From positions 186,001 through 250,000 of the forward strand of contig NZ_FOXY01000001.1 of the NCBI RefSeq assembly GCF_900115865.1: a DNA stretch of 64,000 bases. Reading direction: 5' to 3'. This DNA comes from Donghicola eburneus (GTDB lineage: Bacteria; Pseudomonadota; Alphaproteobacteria; Rhodobacterales; Rhodobacteraceae). How positions within the stretch are numbered: the stretch's first letter is position 1; each line of letters opens with the position of its first letter. Both the position numbers and the translations under genes were made by a program. Shown in pieces: positions 55,295 through 64,000 of this stretch. The notes beneath the pieces are model-generated. The model was not told the origin of the DNA and did not search any database. It saw nothing but the letters and a program-made list of their open reading frames with translations.

Positions 55295-55978
55295 ATCGGA
55301 AATGACCTAAGACAAAATAAACCAATGCAAAAGTTCTAGGCAGGTGGTCACACCAGTGCAAGCGTCATCGGAATGGCCAGTGATTTCCGGCAGGTCTTGG
55401 CGAATTTCGGACGCGCCAGTCGGAATCGTAGGGGGCCGTGTACGGACCCTGGCTGTCGTAAAAAGCAGGATCGGAGACCGCGAGGTTCGGAAGTTTGGAC
55501 CAAGTGATTAAAAAACAATCTCAGACCAAAGTGGGAGAATTCTCAACTGTTGGGCAAATCTTCGTTTTGTATCAATGCGGTAGCGCTAACGGTTCTGGTG
55601 GGACGATGGTCGTACATCAAAAGATATTTTGTTATCAATGGGATGAGGTTGGTAGTTTGGTGAAACTATCTCGCGATTTTGCCGTTAAGACTTTTGTAAG
55701 TGATGCGAAACTATCGGACCGAAATGCAACGTCATGTATACAAAACCAAGATAGATCAGAAGGTCTACATACAATATGGGCACGAAATTGGCCCCAACTG
55801 AACTGTGCCGTCCTTGGTGGAATTGGATCACTCCCGAGCCCGCCGATGACATTCTCCCCTCATTGCCCAGTGCTGTCTGTGCTGCCTTTCCCTCAAGTGG
55901 GCTGTCCTGAACATAACTTAAAAGCCGGATTGCCCGCCGCACCGCCAGAATGCGCTGTGGTTGAACAAGTATAAAAGT
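55295..55978. other. AT-rich spacer with no convincing gene
   Basis: This 684-base region is clearly richer in AT than its neighbours. A plus-strand open frame (55495-55974) encodes 159 residues without recognisable motif, with Cys- and Pro-rich text and no good ribosome site; I do not support it. An inverted repeat TAGTTTGGTGAAACTA lies at 55653-55668. The region should contain promoters for the divergent CofD-like gene and the histidine kinase gene. Confidence 0.4.
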
Positions 55979-57493
55979 ATGAAGACGCATAAACTCCTCA
56001 AGCGTATGTCTACGCAGCAGAACAATCTGTTCTGGTCTTTTATGATTTTTGTGATTGCGATTTCCCAATACCTCGAAATCTGGCGCGCGCAGATTGAGAC
56101 GGTTCTTCCTTTCTTTGCGCGTGTTGAACGAACCGAGGCCACTGCCGCCGTACTCTTGATCGTGCTGTGCACGTTGATGTACCGCCCGAATGCCGCGTTG
56201 TTGCAGAAATTGCAGCGATGTGCGGGAAATGCACTGATCGCGATCTCGATGATCGTGGTGCTGTTCCAGCTTTCGAATGTTTTTCTTAGCCACTTTGCGT
56301 TCACCCAGTTGTCGGATCGCGCAGGCGTTGCTCTGCCCGGCGTGCCGACTTTGGAAACTGGTTTTGCGATGCTCGTCGCGGTCCGTTTGGCAGGATTCCG
56401 TCAGGACTTTGCGCAGCCAGCGCGGTTTTTCATCGTGCTTGGATTGACCCTCTATGGCGTGATCGACCTGTTGATGGAGGACGAACACATTTTGCAATTG
56501 ACCGTTGGCAATGGGATGGGGATCGCGACGATCCTGACATTTGCGGCCGTGCTATGGGTCGTGGCGGTGCGTCAAACGCGCCTGATCCTGAAGGATTGGC
56601 AGCATTACCTAGCGGCGCCTGTGGCAGTCCTTTTGCTGCTGAGTTGGTTCTCGAACGTGCCGCACCCCGACAATGTGCTTGAATGCCTTGTTGTCTTTGG
56701 GATGTTCACGCTGCTGGTGATGGGCCTGACCCGCGTCCTGCAGTTCGGTGCAGAGAATGCAGCCCTTGCGCACAAAAACGAATTGCAGGCCAAGATGATC
56801 GAGCGGCAAAACGCGGACCAGTCTTTGCTGGTCAGTTCGCTCTCTCATGATCTGAAAGCGCCGATCCGCAATGCGCGCACTCTGATCACCATGCGAGAGG
56901 GCTATAAGCAAGCCAAAGGCATGACCGACGAGGCCGTTGATGAATTGCTGCTCAAAACGCTGAAACGGGTCGAGGACCTGAGCCGCAGCTTCGTCCACTT
57001 CATCCACAGTCAGAGCGAACCGATGGACTTTACCCCCATCAAAGTCGGTCAGCTGATCAAAGGTGTGGCTGAACAGTTCAAGGGCCGCGCCGGAGTGCAG
57101 GTTGTTGGACTGGATCAGGTCGAAGTCTCTGCCGATCCGCAGGCGCTCAAGAGGGTGGTCGAGAATATGATAGAGAACTCGATCCAGCATGGACAGCGCG
57201 AGGATATCTCTCTGCTGTTCACGGGTGCAGACAAGGCAGACGGGATCGAAATCCTGTTCGAGGACAACGGCCGCGGCATTGCGCCAGAACAGCGCCGCAA
57301 AGTCTTTTTGCCCTTCGAGACATCAGAGCCCAAGCATGTATCGGGGTCCAGCGGTCTTGGCCTGTCGATCATCAAACGGTTGGTCGAGCGGATGAACGGG
57401 ACAATTGCTGCTGAATGCCCGCGTACGTTGGGCGGGGCCTGTTTCGTCATCCGGATCAAGAAGGATCAGCCGCCACTGCGAGCCTCTGCCTGA
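55979..57493 (+). CDS. Orphan membrane histidine kinase
   Basis: A 504-residue kinase if ATG 55979 is used (ATG 56006 and TTG 55961 are alternatives; none has a strong ribosome site). The N-terminal 260 residues contain about seven hydrophobic segments. Then come a short coiled coil, HisKA with His in SSLSHDLKAPIRNA, and an ATPase domain with NMIENSIQHG, DNGRGIAPEQ and SGLGLSIIKRL. There is no receiver or PAS domain, and no response regulator gene adjoins it. The signal is unknown. Confidence 0.85.
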   Translation: MKTHKLLKRMSTQQNNLFWSFMIFVIAISQYLEIWRAQIETVLPFFARVERTEATAAVLLIVLCTLMYRPNAALLQKLQRCAGNALIAISMIVVLFQLSNVFLSHFAFTQLSDRAGVALPGVPTLETGFAMLVAVRLAGFRQDFAQPARFFIVLGLTLYGVIDLLMEDEHILQLTVGNGMGIATILTFAAVLWVVAVRQTRLILKDWQHYLAAPVAVLLLLSWFSNVPHPDNVLECLVVFGMFTLLVMGLTRVLQFGAENAALAHKNELQAKMIERQNADQSLLVSSLSHDLKAPIRNARTLITMREGYKQAKGMTDEAVDELLLKTLKRVEDLSRSFVHFIHSQSEPMDFTPIKVGQLIKGVAEQFKGRAGVQVVGLDQVEVSADPQALKRVVENMIENSIQHGQREDISLLFTGADKADGIEILFEDNGRGIAPEQRRKVFLPFETSEPKHVSGSSGLGLSIIKRLVERMNGTIAAECPRTLGGACFVIRIKKDQPPLRASA

Positions 57494-57756
57494 TCCCAGC
57501 GATTGTGTGTCACGAGTGTCTGTTAGCGTGCGGTCATTGGTGGCCTTGGTACACCGCCGGCACGACCTCCTGCGCCGGCAAAAGGGGGGAGCGGGTCACC
57601 GCTTCCTCCTGCATCCATTTGGTCTGCGCACAGCTCCGTGAGGTCCGCAATTCATTGACCGAAATCAAGGCGGCGCCCGTTGGCCCGCCTATCGTCACCG
57701 CAAAGACTGCGACAGGACCAGAAGCGAGCCTCTGCCGTTTCCGAGGAGTATGTGAC

Positions 57757-59538
57757 ATGCGCGACCACCAAGACATTCGTCCCCAAGAACAGACACAATC
57801 AGCCGAAACTGCCGCCGACCGCCATCCCTATGCCGATCTGGATCGAATGTCCCGCGCGGTTCTGGCGCGGAATACGGGCGGGGTCTCTCCGTTTTCGATC
57901 TATCAGGCGTGGAATGACTGGGCGCTCCATATGAGCCGTGCGCCGGGGCGGCAGTTGGAATTGGGCGAGAGGGCCGTGACAAACGCGTTCAAAGTGATGG
58001 CGGACACCGCGCACAATGCCTTTGAGCCAACTGATCCTCCGCCTTTTAAACCGATGGCATATGATCACCGCTTCACCCATGCGGGTTGGGCCAAGATGCC
58101 TTTCCGGTTTTGGCAGCAGTCCTTTTTGGCCACGCAGGACTGGTGGAACCACGCGACCGAAGAGCTTCGGGGTCTTAGCGAGGCGGATTCCGACCGGGTG
58201 CGGTTCATGGTGCGACAAGCGCTTGATGTGGTGTCGCCGTCGAACCTGCCGATTAGCAACCCCGAGATCATTGAACAGACCCGCAAATGTGGCGGGCAAA
58301 ACATCCTCGAAGGGGCGCGGCACCTGACCGAGGATATGATCCACACCATGACCCAAGCACGTCCTGAAGCGCCCGAAGACTTTCGCGTGGGCGAGGATTT
58401 GGCCTGCACGCCGGGGCAGGTGGTCTACCGCAATGACCTGTTCGAACTGATCCAGTACACGCCGACCACCGCCAAGGTGCAGGCAGAGCCGATCCTAATC
58501 GTCCCCGCTTGGATCATGAAATACTACATCCTCGACCTGTCGCCTCACAACTCAATGATCCGCTATCTGGTCTCCCAAGGGTCTACGGTCTTTGCGATCT
58601 CTTGGTGCAATCCGGAGCGCGATCATGCGGACCTGACGCTGGAAAACTATCGCAAAGACGGGGTCATGGCAGCGATTGATGCGATCAGTGTCATCGTCCC
58701 CGAGCAGAAAATTCAGGCGGTCGGCTACTGTCTGGGCGGTACGATCCTGTCCATCACAGCGGCCACCATGGCGCGGGACGAGGATGATCGTCTTGCCTCT
58801 GTGACCTTGTTGGCCGCGCAAACCGATTTCTCCGAGGCGGGGGAACTTCTGCTCTTCCTAGATGAAAGTCAGGTCGCCTTCCTAGAGGATCTAATGTGGG
58901 CCCAAGGCTACTTGGATCGCCCGCAGATGAGCCGAACCTTCGCGACCATTCGGGCCGAGGATCTGATCTACACCCGTGCGGTCAAACGCTACTGGCTGGG
59001 CAAGGAGGATCTACCCTCGGACCTGACGGTCTGGAACAATGACACCACGCGGATGCCTGCCAAGATGCATTCTGAATACCTGCGCGGTCTGTTCTTGGAA
59101 AATCGGCTGACCGCGGGGCGCTTTGCCGTAGAGGGCCGCGTGATCGCGCTCAAGGATATTTCGGTGCCTCTTTATGTTGTGGGGACAGAAAGCGACCACA
59201 TCGCACCGTGGAAGTCCGTCTACAAAATCCGCCTGTTTAGTGATTGTGATCTCACATTTGCCCTGACCAGCTCTGGCCATAATGGCGGCATCATCAGCGA
59301 GCCTGGCCACCCGCGTCGCCACTACCGTGTCGGGCATCGCGGGGAGGGGGAACGCTATGTTGATCCAGATACTTGGTTCGCCTCGGAGCCACCGATCGAG
59401 GGATCTTGGTGGACGCACTGGGCCAAATGGCTGGCCGGACGATCGTCGGGACAAACTGATGCCCCCCAGATGGGAGCCCCCAAGGCGGGTTATCCCGTTC
59501 TTGGGGCTGCACCGGGGACGTATGTGTTCCAAACCTGA
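57757..59538 (+). CDS. phaC: Class I poly(3-hydroxyalkanoate) synthase
   Basis: A 593-residue enzyme that polymerises hydroxyacyl-CoA into PHA storage granules. The lipase-like box GYCLGGT holds the catalytic Cys, TESDHIAPW the Asp and SSGHNGGI the His; AWIMKYYILDLSPHNSMIRY is the typical alpha/beta-hydrolase core. Length fits class I. I chose ATG 57757 (MRDHQDIRPQ) with GAGGAG upstream; the long upstream open extension to 57415 overlaps the kinase gene and is not coding-like. No phasin, PhaZ or PhaR gene is in the window. Confidence 0.94.
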   Translation: MRDHQDIRPQEQTQSAETAADRHPYADLDRMSRAVLARNTGGVSPFSIYQAWNDWALHMSRAPGRQLELGERAVTNAFKVMADTAHNAFEPTDPPPFKPMAYDHRFTHAGWAKMPFRFWQQSFLATQDWWNHATEELRGLSEADSDRVRFMVRQALDVVSPSNLPISNPEIIEQTRKCGGQNILEGARHLTEDMIHTMTQARPEAPEDFRVGEDLACTPGQVVYRNDLFELIQYTPTTAKVQAEPILIVPAWIMKYYILDLSPHNSMIRYLVSQGSTVFAISWCNPERDHADLTLENYRKDGVMAAIDAISVIVPEQKIQAVGYCLGGTILSITAATMARDEDDRLASVTLLAAQTDFSEAGELLLFLDESQVAFLEDLMWAQGYLDRPQMSRTFATIRAEDLIYTRAVKRYWLGKEDLPSDLTVWNNDTTRMPAKMHSEYLRGLFLENRLTAGRFAVEGRVIALKDISVPLYVVGTESDHIAPWKSVYKIRLFSDCDLTFALTSSGHNGGIISEPGHPRRHYRVGHRGEGERYVDPDTWFASEPPIEGSWWTHWAKWLAGRSSGQTDAPQMGAPKAGYPVLGAAPGTYVFQT

Positions 59539-59588
59539 TCAGGGACTATGCCGTGATGGCCTGCGAGCCGTATCCATAATCCGTTGAC

Positions 59589-59616
59589 GTCTGGCCGGAG
59601 GCAATTCCGGCCAGAC
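59589..59616. terminator. Strong hairpin between phaC and the multicopper oxidase gene
   Basis: A perfect 11-bp stem (GTCTGGCCGGA at 59589-59599 with TCCGGCCAGAC at 59606-59616) with a six-base loop lies between convergent genes. T-runs are short on both sides, so it is a terminator-like hairpin that may serve both strands. Confidence 0.7.
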
Positions 59617-59622
59617 ATGGTT

Positions 59623-61668
59623 TTAGATGAGCTCTTCCACCATGAAGGGACGCATCATGTCGTTATCTTCGTGGCTTAGAATGTGGCAGTGCCAGACATA
59701 CTCACCGGGCTTGTCGTAAGTGGCTGCGACCCGCACCATCTCTTTGGGTCCGACGGTGGTGGTGTCTTGCCATCCGCGATCTTCGGTACGGAAAGACAAG
59801 CTCTTTTTGTCAAAGATCATCACATCGCAATCCGCGCCAAGGGTATCGCCCTTTTTCTGGTAGCCGTAGGTGATCTCGCCATCCCCATCCAGATCGTCGG
59901 GAATGCCGTCTTCGTCCTCGTCTTCATAGTCGATGGCGTATTTCCGGACGTTTTGGAACTGCACGAGGTGGATGTGAACGGGGTGTGCGTCCTCTGTGAA
60001 GTTGAAGATATCCCAGTACTCAGAGTCGCCGAGTTTCACCTTCTCGGTTGTCTCTGCCATCCAGCCCAAAGGACCAAAGGCGCCGTCGGGCGTCATGTCA
60101 TCGGTGTGCAGCTTGCCCTCTTCGGCGGTGCCGAGCTGCGGCTTGATGCGGCCATACTCGTCGGACCCTTCGAACAGACCCAGTTTGCGGACATTGTCGA
60201 TGTCGCGCTTCTTGATGGTGCTGAAGTCGTAGTCGAGCTTGGTGTTGTGCTTGACCAGCAGGTTCTCCATCTCGATGCTATCGTCCGCGACAAACTGCAT
60301 AACTGCGCCGACGGGATCGTCGATGGTCGCGGCCTCTGCGATGTTCAACTCGCCGGTGTTGTAGCTCACGCCTTTGTAGGGCTCATAAGCGGCACCGGTG
60401 TTCAGCAGGGTGACTTTTTCACCGTCCTTGAGTTTCGAGAAGTCGAACACAACCTCGACCCGTTCTGAGGGGGCGAGCAAAATGAATTCGTTGGCTTCGA
60501 ACTTGCCGTCCCCGTCAAAGACTTTGCGCGCGTTGGGCAGGAGACCTCCCTCGGTTCCGACCAGCGTGGCGCGGACGTTCGCGTTGTCCAATTCCAGCTT
60601 GTAGAAACGCGAGTCCGACCCGTTCAGGAAAGTCATCTGGACTTCGCCTGTGCCCACATCCATCTTGGGCCAAGCCATCCCGTTGGCCAAAATAACGTCA
60701 CCGAAATACTCGGGCAGGATCGAGACAGCATCATCGCCATTGTCGTCGTAGAACTCCTGCGGGATTTCATCCATGACCATCGTGTCAGGATCGCCGGGCA
60801 GGACGTCGTGCCCATGGCCGGGGTAATACAGGTTGCCTTCGTCATCAAAGGAGTAGTCCTGCAGAACCACGTCCACCACATCCTTGGTGTCCGCGAGGAT
60901 GCCCTTCTTCTCCAGCAGCTTCCGCTCGTTGTCCTTGACGATATACATGCCCGCAAGGCCCGCGTAGACGTTTAGGCGCGTCAGGCCCAAGGCGTGGTCG
61001 TGGTACCACAGCGGCGCAGATTCTTGGTCATTGTCGTAGATAAAAGTATTGCCGATATAATCCTCTCCGGTGTCACCAGGATTGGTCTCTGGTGTGTCCT
61101 TGTCACTGTTGTTGTACCAAGATTTCTTGAAAGAGAACCAGTGGCCGACGTTCTTGAGCACATCGCCAAGAATGGGCAGGCCGCCAAAAAGAGAGCCCGT
61201 CAGGAGCTTGGCCGAGTAGCCCGAGCTGGTGTCGACATCCTGAGTATACCATTGCTCTGGGCTGCCGTCATAGATCGAGTCTGTGTGACCGCCGTGCAAG
61301 TGGGCGACCACCGGAATGACACCATCATCAATGGTGCCGTTCGACGGGCGCGCTTGGTGAATAGTGTCATCCACAGGCAAAAGGTGACCGTCCACATCCA
61401 GCGCGTTTTCGTAAGTGATCGCGAGCTTTCTGTTTTCATAAGCAATGATGGTCGGGCCATGAAAGCCGGGCGTCATGCCAGGCATCGAATAGCCCCACAC
61501 GGACGTCATCAGCTTATTGCCATCCTCGTCATACATGCCAAGGAATTGCTCAGTCTCCTGCATTTGTAAGGTCAGAGACTTTGTCCACTTGGTGTCGATC
61601 TGGGGGTTAATTGGTAAGTCATTGGTAAAGGCATAATCGTCATAAACGCGCTGGCCAATAGCGGTCAT
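59623..61668 (-). CDS. Multicopper oxidase with acidic calcium-binding-like insert
   Basis: A 681-residue multicopper oxidase of the CotA/bilirubin-oxidase type. All four copper motifs are visible: VAHLHGGHTD, WYHDHALGLTRLN, HPVHIHLVQF and WHCHILSHEDNDMM (Met as axial ligand of the type 1 copper). Substrates may be phenols, bilirubin-like pigments or metals. Two features are odd. There is no Sec or Tat signal at the N-terminus (MTAIGQRVYDDYAFTNDLPI). Near residues 577-600 an Asp/Glu-rich stretch (DEDEDGIPDDLDGDGEITYG) resembles EF-hand or thrombospondin-type calcium loops. GAGGAT precedes the ATG at 61668. The neighbouring gene encodes an RTX protein; type I export would be a guess. Confidence 0.92.
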   Translation of the reverse strand: MTAIGQRVYDDYAFTNDLPINPQIDTKWTKSLTLQMQETEQFLGMYDEDGNKLMTSVWGYSMPGMTPGFHGPTIIAYENRKLAITYENALDVDGHLLPVDDTIHQARPSNGTIDDGVIPVVAHLHGGHTDSIYDGSPEQWYTQDVDTSSGYSAKLLTGSLFGGLPILGDVLKNVGHWFSFKKSWYNNSDKDTPETNPGDTGEDYIGNTFIYDNDQESAPLWYHDHALGLTRLNVYAGLAGMYIVKDNERKLLEKKGILADTKDVVDVVLQDYSFDDEGNLYYPGHGHDVLPGDPDTMVMDEIPQEFYDDNGDDAVSILPEYFGDVILANGMAWPKMDVGTGEVQMTFLNGSDSRFYKLELDNANVRATLVGTEGGLLPNARKVFDGDGKFEANEFILLAPSERVEVVFDFSKLKDGEKVTLLNTGAAYEPYKGVSYNTGELNIAEAATIDDPVGAVMQFVADDSIEMENLLVKHNTKLDYDFSTIKKRDIDNVRKLGLFEGSDEYGRIKPQLGTAEEGKLHTDDMTPDGAFGPLGWMAETTEKVKLGDSEYWDIFNFTEDAHPVHIHLVQFQNVRKYAIDYEDEDEDGIPDDLDGDGEITYGYQKKGDTLGADCDVMIFDKKSLSFRTEDRGWQDTTTVGPKEMVRVAATYDKPGEYVWHCHILSHEDNDMMRPFMVEELI

Positions 61669-62244
61669 CTCTGTGATCCTCGTGAAAAGTTGAACTAATT
61701 AAACTCAGGTTTATAGGGCACCGTGAGTACAACTTTAGATTGATTCTGGCGGTTTATGGAAACAATAACCCAATAAAATAAGGATTTTTTCGAAAGATTG
61801 GCACACGCCCAAGTTCGACAATAAATTCTGCAAGAGTTGAATTGCGATCGGTTGGGGTTCGCAAAAGCCTTGCTGAAAATCTAGAGGCTGCGCCGGAATT
61901 ACGTCGCGCGTCCAAGCCTGCGTCGGTGATGTACGGCATACGTAACGACTGAACGCTCGTCTGCGGTGGTTATGACTGCAAAGATTACAATTCACCGAGG
62001 CTGAGGGGAATTATACCAACCTGAATCTGCCCGTGGATTGGCTGGGATTTTCCAAATCGATCTGACAGAAGTGACCAAGAATGGTGAAGACACTGACAAA
62101 CCCCTGCGACCCTCGATATTCTGAAATCGACAACTCAAGTCCGGAAAACCTGTTAGTCGGTTGCCTTAATCCAAATAGAATTTTTTGCCGCATTGCGATA
62201 GAAAGAGATATTCTTTCTTTCTATAGCTCTGGAGATTTCATCTC
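61669..62244. other. AT-rich divergent promoter region
   Basis: This 576-base spacer separates the divergent multicopper oxidase and RTX genes. Open frames inside it (for example 61735-61995 minus) have no recognisable motif and skewed composition. It should hold both promoters. Apart from the inverted repeat recorded at its right end I see no defined site. Confidence 0.4.
62198..62224. promoter_or_regulatory. Inverted repeat upstream of the RTX gene
   Basis: ATAGAAAGA (62198-62206) and TCTTTCTAT (62216-62224) form a perfect 9-bp inverted repeat with a 9-base spacer, ending 20 bases before the RTX start. It may be an operator or a leader hairpin that limits translation. Confidence 0.45.
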
Positions 62245-63606
62245 ATGACGACGGTTATTCAGATTCGCTCGCTCGACCCAAGTTTGAGTGTCAGCACGAC
62301 ATCCGGTTTCATCTTTGATGCGTTTGCGGATCAGAGTTGGAGCGTGCTCACCACGGGCGGGGCCAATGCCTTTGCGGTGTTGGGTGTTGATCCGACAATC
62401 GTCAATTATACGCCGATCGATGGCGCAACCTCCTACACCTTTACCGGCAGCTTTCCCGCGCGGATTGATCCGGCCCAAGAGTTTGACACTGACGACATCG
62501 ACGCGTGGCACGCTGCAGCGGCTGACAGTCGGCTCTCTGAATTTCTGTATCACGATATCAGCGCGGGCACACTGACCCAGAGCGTCGAGTTCCAGTTCGC
62601 TGAAGACGTGGATCTGAGCATTGGCCTGCTCGAGTTCTTTAACTTCGGGGACATCTTGGATCAGATCAACGGCCAGTCCGGCGAAGGAGTCGAAATCCGC
62701 CTGACCCTACCAGATATGGACCGAGCCGCGACTGTAGAGATCGCGGGATCGGCTCATGGGGACAGCCTGTATGGCAGTCAGAACAACGACACCTTAGATG
62801 CCGGCGATGGCGACGATTTTATCAAAGGCGGGGCAGGGCACGACAAGCTCTTTGGCCGCGCGGGCAACGATACTTTGCTCGGCAATAATGGGCGGGACAA
62901 ACTTCATGGGGATGGAGGGCAGGATCTCTTGTTCGGTGCTGCTGGGAACGACAAACTCTACGGGGGCGCGGGCTTTGACGTTTTGAGAGGCAACGCCGGA
63001 AAAGACCTGCTCAAGGGGGGTGGTGGCACTGACGTCTTGCGCGGTGGCGCTGGCGGCGACTCTGTCGATGGCGGCGCGGGACACGATAGCTTGTGGCTCG
63101 ATGCCGGTCATGACTTCGGGAAAGGCGGTGCGGGGAACGACACAATCAAAGGCGCCAAGGGCAACGACAGCCTATGGGGCGAAAAGGGCAATGACGTGCT
63201 GGACGGCGGTACGGCAAACGACTCGTTGGTGGGCATGTCAGGCGACGACACGCTTCTGGGGGGTAAAGGGTCGGATACTCTGTTCGGCGGTGCGGGAAAC
63301 GACCGTTTGGACGCCGGTCACGGGGAAGACACCCTAGGTGGCGGTGATGGCGACGACGTCTTTGTGTTTTCGACCTTCTGGGGGCGGGACACGGTCCTCG
63401 ATTATGAGCTGGGTGTCGATATGTTGCGCATTGACGACCTTGCCACGGACGGCATCACCGACCAAGACGCACTGGTCGAGGCTTATGGCGGAGTGAACGC
63501 CCAAGGCGACGTGGTTTTTGACCTTGGTAATGGCAACGTCATCACGCTGCTTGGCGTGACAGAGGCGGCGCTAGATGTGATCGCCGAGGACATCGTGATC
63601 TTCTAA
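62245..63606 (+). CDS. RTX-type calcium-binding secreted protein
   Basis: A 453-residue protein. The N-terminal 165 residues form a domain I do not recognise (SLSVSTTSGFIFDAFADQSW, later VEFQFAEDVDLSIGLLEFFN). From about residue 170 to 375 there are many nonapeptide repeats of the GGxGxDxLx type (for example GGAGHDKLFGRAGNDTLLG), which bind calcium and fold after export. The C-terminal part (DTVLDYELGVDMLRIDDLA) resembles the end of RTX proteins that carries the type I secretion signal. No signal peptide is present. A type I ABC transporter is not in the window; tolC at 17312 could be its outer channel. Enzyme activity is not apparent. Confidence 0.88.
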   Translation: MTTVIQIRSLDPSLSVSTTSGFIFDAFADQSWSVLTTGGANAFAVLGVDPTIVNYTPIDGATSYTFTGSFPARIDPAQEFDTDDIDAWHAAAADSRLSEFLYHDISAGTLTQSVEFQFAEDVDLSIGLLEFFNFGDILDQINGQSGEGVEIRLTLPDMDRAATVEIAGSAHGDSLYGSQNNDTLDAGDGDDFIKGGAGHDKLFGRAGNDTLLGNNGRDKLHGDGGQDLLFGAAGNDKLYGGAGFDVLRGNAGKDLLKGGGGTDVLRGGAGGDSVDGGAGHDSLWLDAGHDFGKGGAGNDTIKGAKGNDSLWGEKGNDVLDGGTANDSLVGMSGDDTLLGGKGSDTLFGGAGNDRLDAGHGEDTLGGGDGDDVFVFSTFWGRDTVLDYELGVDMLRIDDLATDGITDQDALVEAYGGVNAQGDVVFDLGNGNVITLLGVTEAALDVIAEDIVIF

Positions 63607-63631
63607 CCGGCAACCCGAGCAGTAAGGTTAA

Positions 63632-63656
63632 GCGCTGACAGGGGCCCCGTCAGCGC
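63632..63656. terminator. Hairpin between two convergent RTX-type genes
   Basis: GCGCTGAC (63632-63639) pairs with GTCAGCGC (63649-63656), with GGGGCCCC between. It lies between convergent stop codons and probably helps end both transcripts, although no T-run follows. Confidence 0.55.
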
Positions 63657-63661
63657 GTCCA

Positions 63662-64000
63662 TCAATCGGTGATCACGATTTGATCTGTCGTAATGCCTGG
63701 CGTGCCATCCAGACGAATGACAGCTAAGCCGCCTTTGATGCCTTGGTACGCTTTGTATTTGACCATGACGTCTGTGTAGCTGCCATCCTCTGCTTCGACA
63801 ATGTCGATGCTTTTGACCGCGTTGTGTGAAGAGAATACGCCGACCTGCAAGACATCTTCTTCTGGATCGAAATCTGTGATGCGCATGTAGATATCGTCGG
63901 CTTCACCGCGATAGGCGTTCCGCACTTGGGCATCAAATGTGTCTGCGCCTTCGCCGCCGGTGACTGTGGCTGCGCCGTCTTCGTCGCGGAAAAAGTTCCA
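63662..64000 (-). CDS. RTX-type calcium-binding protein, C-terminal part
   Basis: The minus-strand frame is open at the window edge and ends at 63662, giving the last 112 residues of a larger protein. The upstream part reads ATVTGGEGADTFDAQ, an RTX-type repeat, followed by YMRITDFDPEEDVLQVGV, the pattern found just after the repeats in serralysin-like and other type I secreted proteins. The rest (VIRLDGTPGITTDQIVITD) resembles a secretion-signal region. It faces another RTX gene. The N-terminal function lies outside the window. Confidence 0.75.
   Translation of the reverse strand, partial: WNFFRDEDGAATVTGGEGADTFDAQVRNAYRGEADDIYMRITDFDPEEDVLQVGVFSSHNAVKSIDIVEAEDGSYTDVMVKYKAYQGIKGGLAVIRLDGTPGITTDQIVITD

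Noticed and set aside
55495-55974. Possible 159-codon plus-strand gene before the orphan kinase
   Set aside because: AT-rich spacer sequence, unconvincing start, no recognisable motif and unusual Cys/Pro content.
57415-57756. N-terminal extension of the PHA synthase
   Set aside because: It overlaps the kinase end and reads as non-conserved Cys/Arg-rich text; the ATG at 57757 has GAGGAG and begins the normal class I N-terminus.
62760-63340. Tandem DNA repeats suggesting a CRISPR-like or satellite array
   Set aside because: The periodicity of about 27 bases comes from RTX nonapeptide repeats in a coding frame; the units diverge at DNA level and have no spacers.

Overview
The window looks like a chromosomal segment of a marine alphaproteobacterium of the Rhodobacterales (Roseobacter/Rhodobacteraceae type). 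The evidence is high GC coding DNA, an opgGIHC glucan operon in the order known from Rhodobacter sphaeroides, a nuo operon interrupted by the small extra genes typical of this family, a tolC/PopZ-like pair, a class I PHA synthase and RTX-type secreted proteins. I see no insertion sequence, prophage, CRISPR array or rRNA operon. One tRNA (Cys, GCA) is present.

Layout. 1-3859: the end of a formate dehydrogenase operon (FDH3 type: molybdopterin subunit, four-cluster ferredoxin subunit, cytochrome b subunit) plus a 41-residue membrane peptide. 3884-9478: a two-component pair whose NtrC-like regulator lacks the sigma-54 contact loop, then a convergent hybrid kinase. 9639-14493 (minus): opgG, an opgI-like small gene, opgH and opgC for succinylated periplasmic glucans. 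15099-20738: an alpha/beta-hydrolase-like protein, tRNA-Cys, a PIMT-like methyltransferase, tolC, a PopZ-like protein, a small conserved protein and efp. 20818-24802 (minus): universal stress protein, SulP transporter, YgfZ and a phosphatase. 24932-28867: a class V aminotransferase, an unusual metallo-hydrolase-fold protein, and the last two steps of leucine breakdown (methylglutaconyl-CoA hydratase and HMG-CoA lyase).

29043-47429 is a complete complex I operon, nuoA-N, carrying ten additional genes: small membrane proteins, two lipoproteins, two paralogous periplasmic DUF5333 proteins, a DUF3291 protein, a carboxymuconolactone decarboxylase-like protein and two very small open frames. NuoE carries a long extension ending in a helix-hairpin-helix-like domain, and NuoL has a histidine-rich loop. 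The operon runs on into birA, coaX and rnj (RNase J). Formate dehydrogenase and complex I together supply the quinone pool from formate and NADH.

50770-64000: a DEAD-box helicase, a three-gene minus-strand group (CofD/YvcK-like protein, unknown protein, glycosyltransferase), an orphan membrane histidine kinase, phaC, a cytosolic-looking multicopper oxidase with an acidic calcium-binding-like insert, and two convergent RTX-type proteins, the last cut by the window edge.

The most interesting leads are the complex I accessory genes, the GAFTGA-less regulator beside formate dehydrogenase, and the multicopper oxidase/RTX neighbourhood. All functional calls rest on motif reading and remembered family knowledge; no database search was run.
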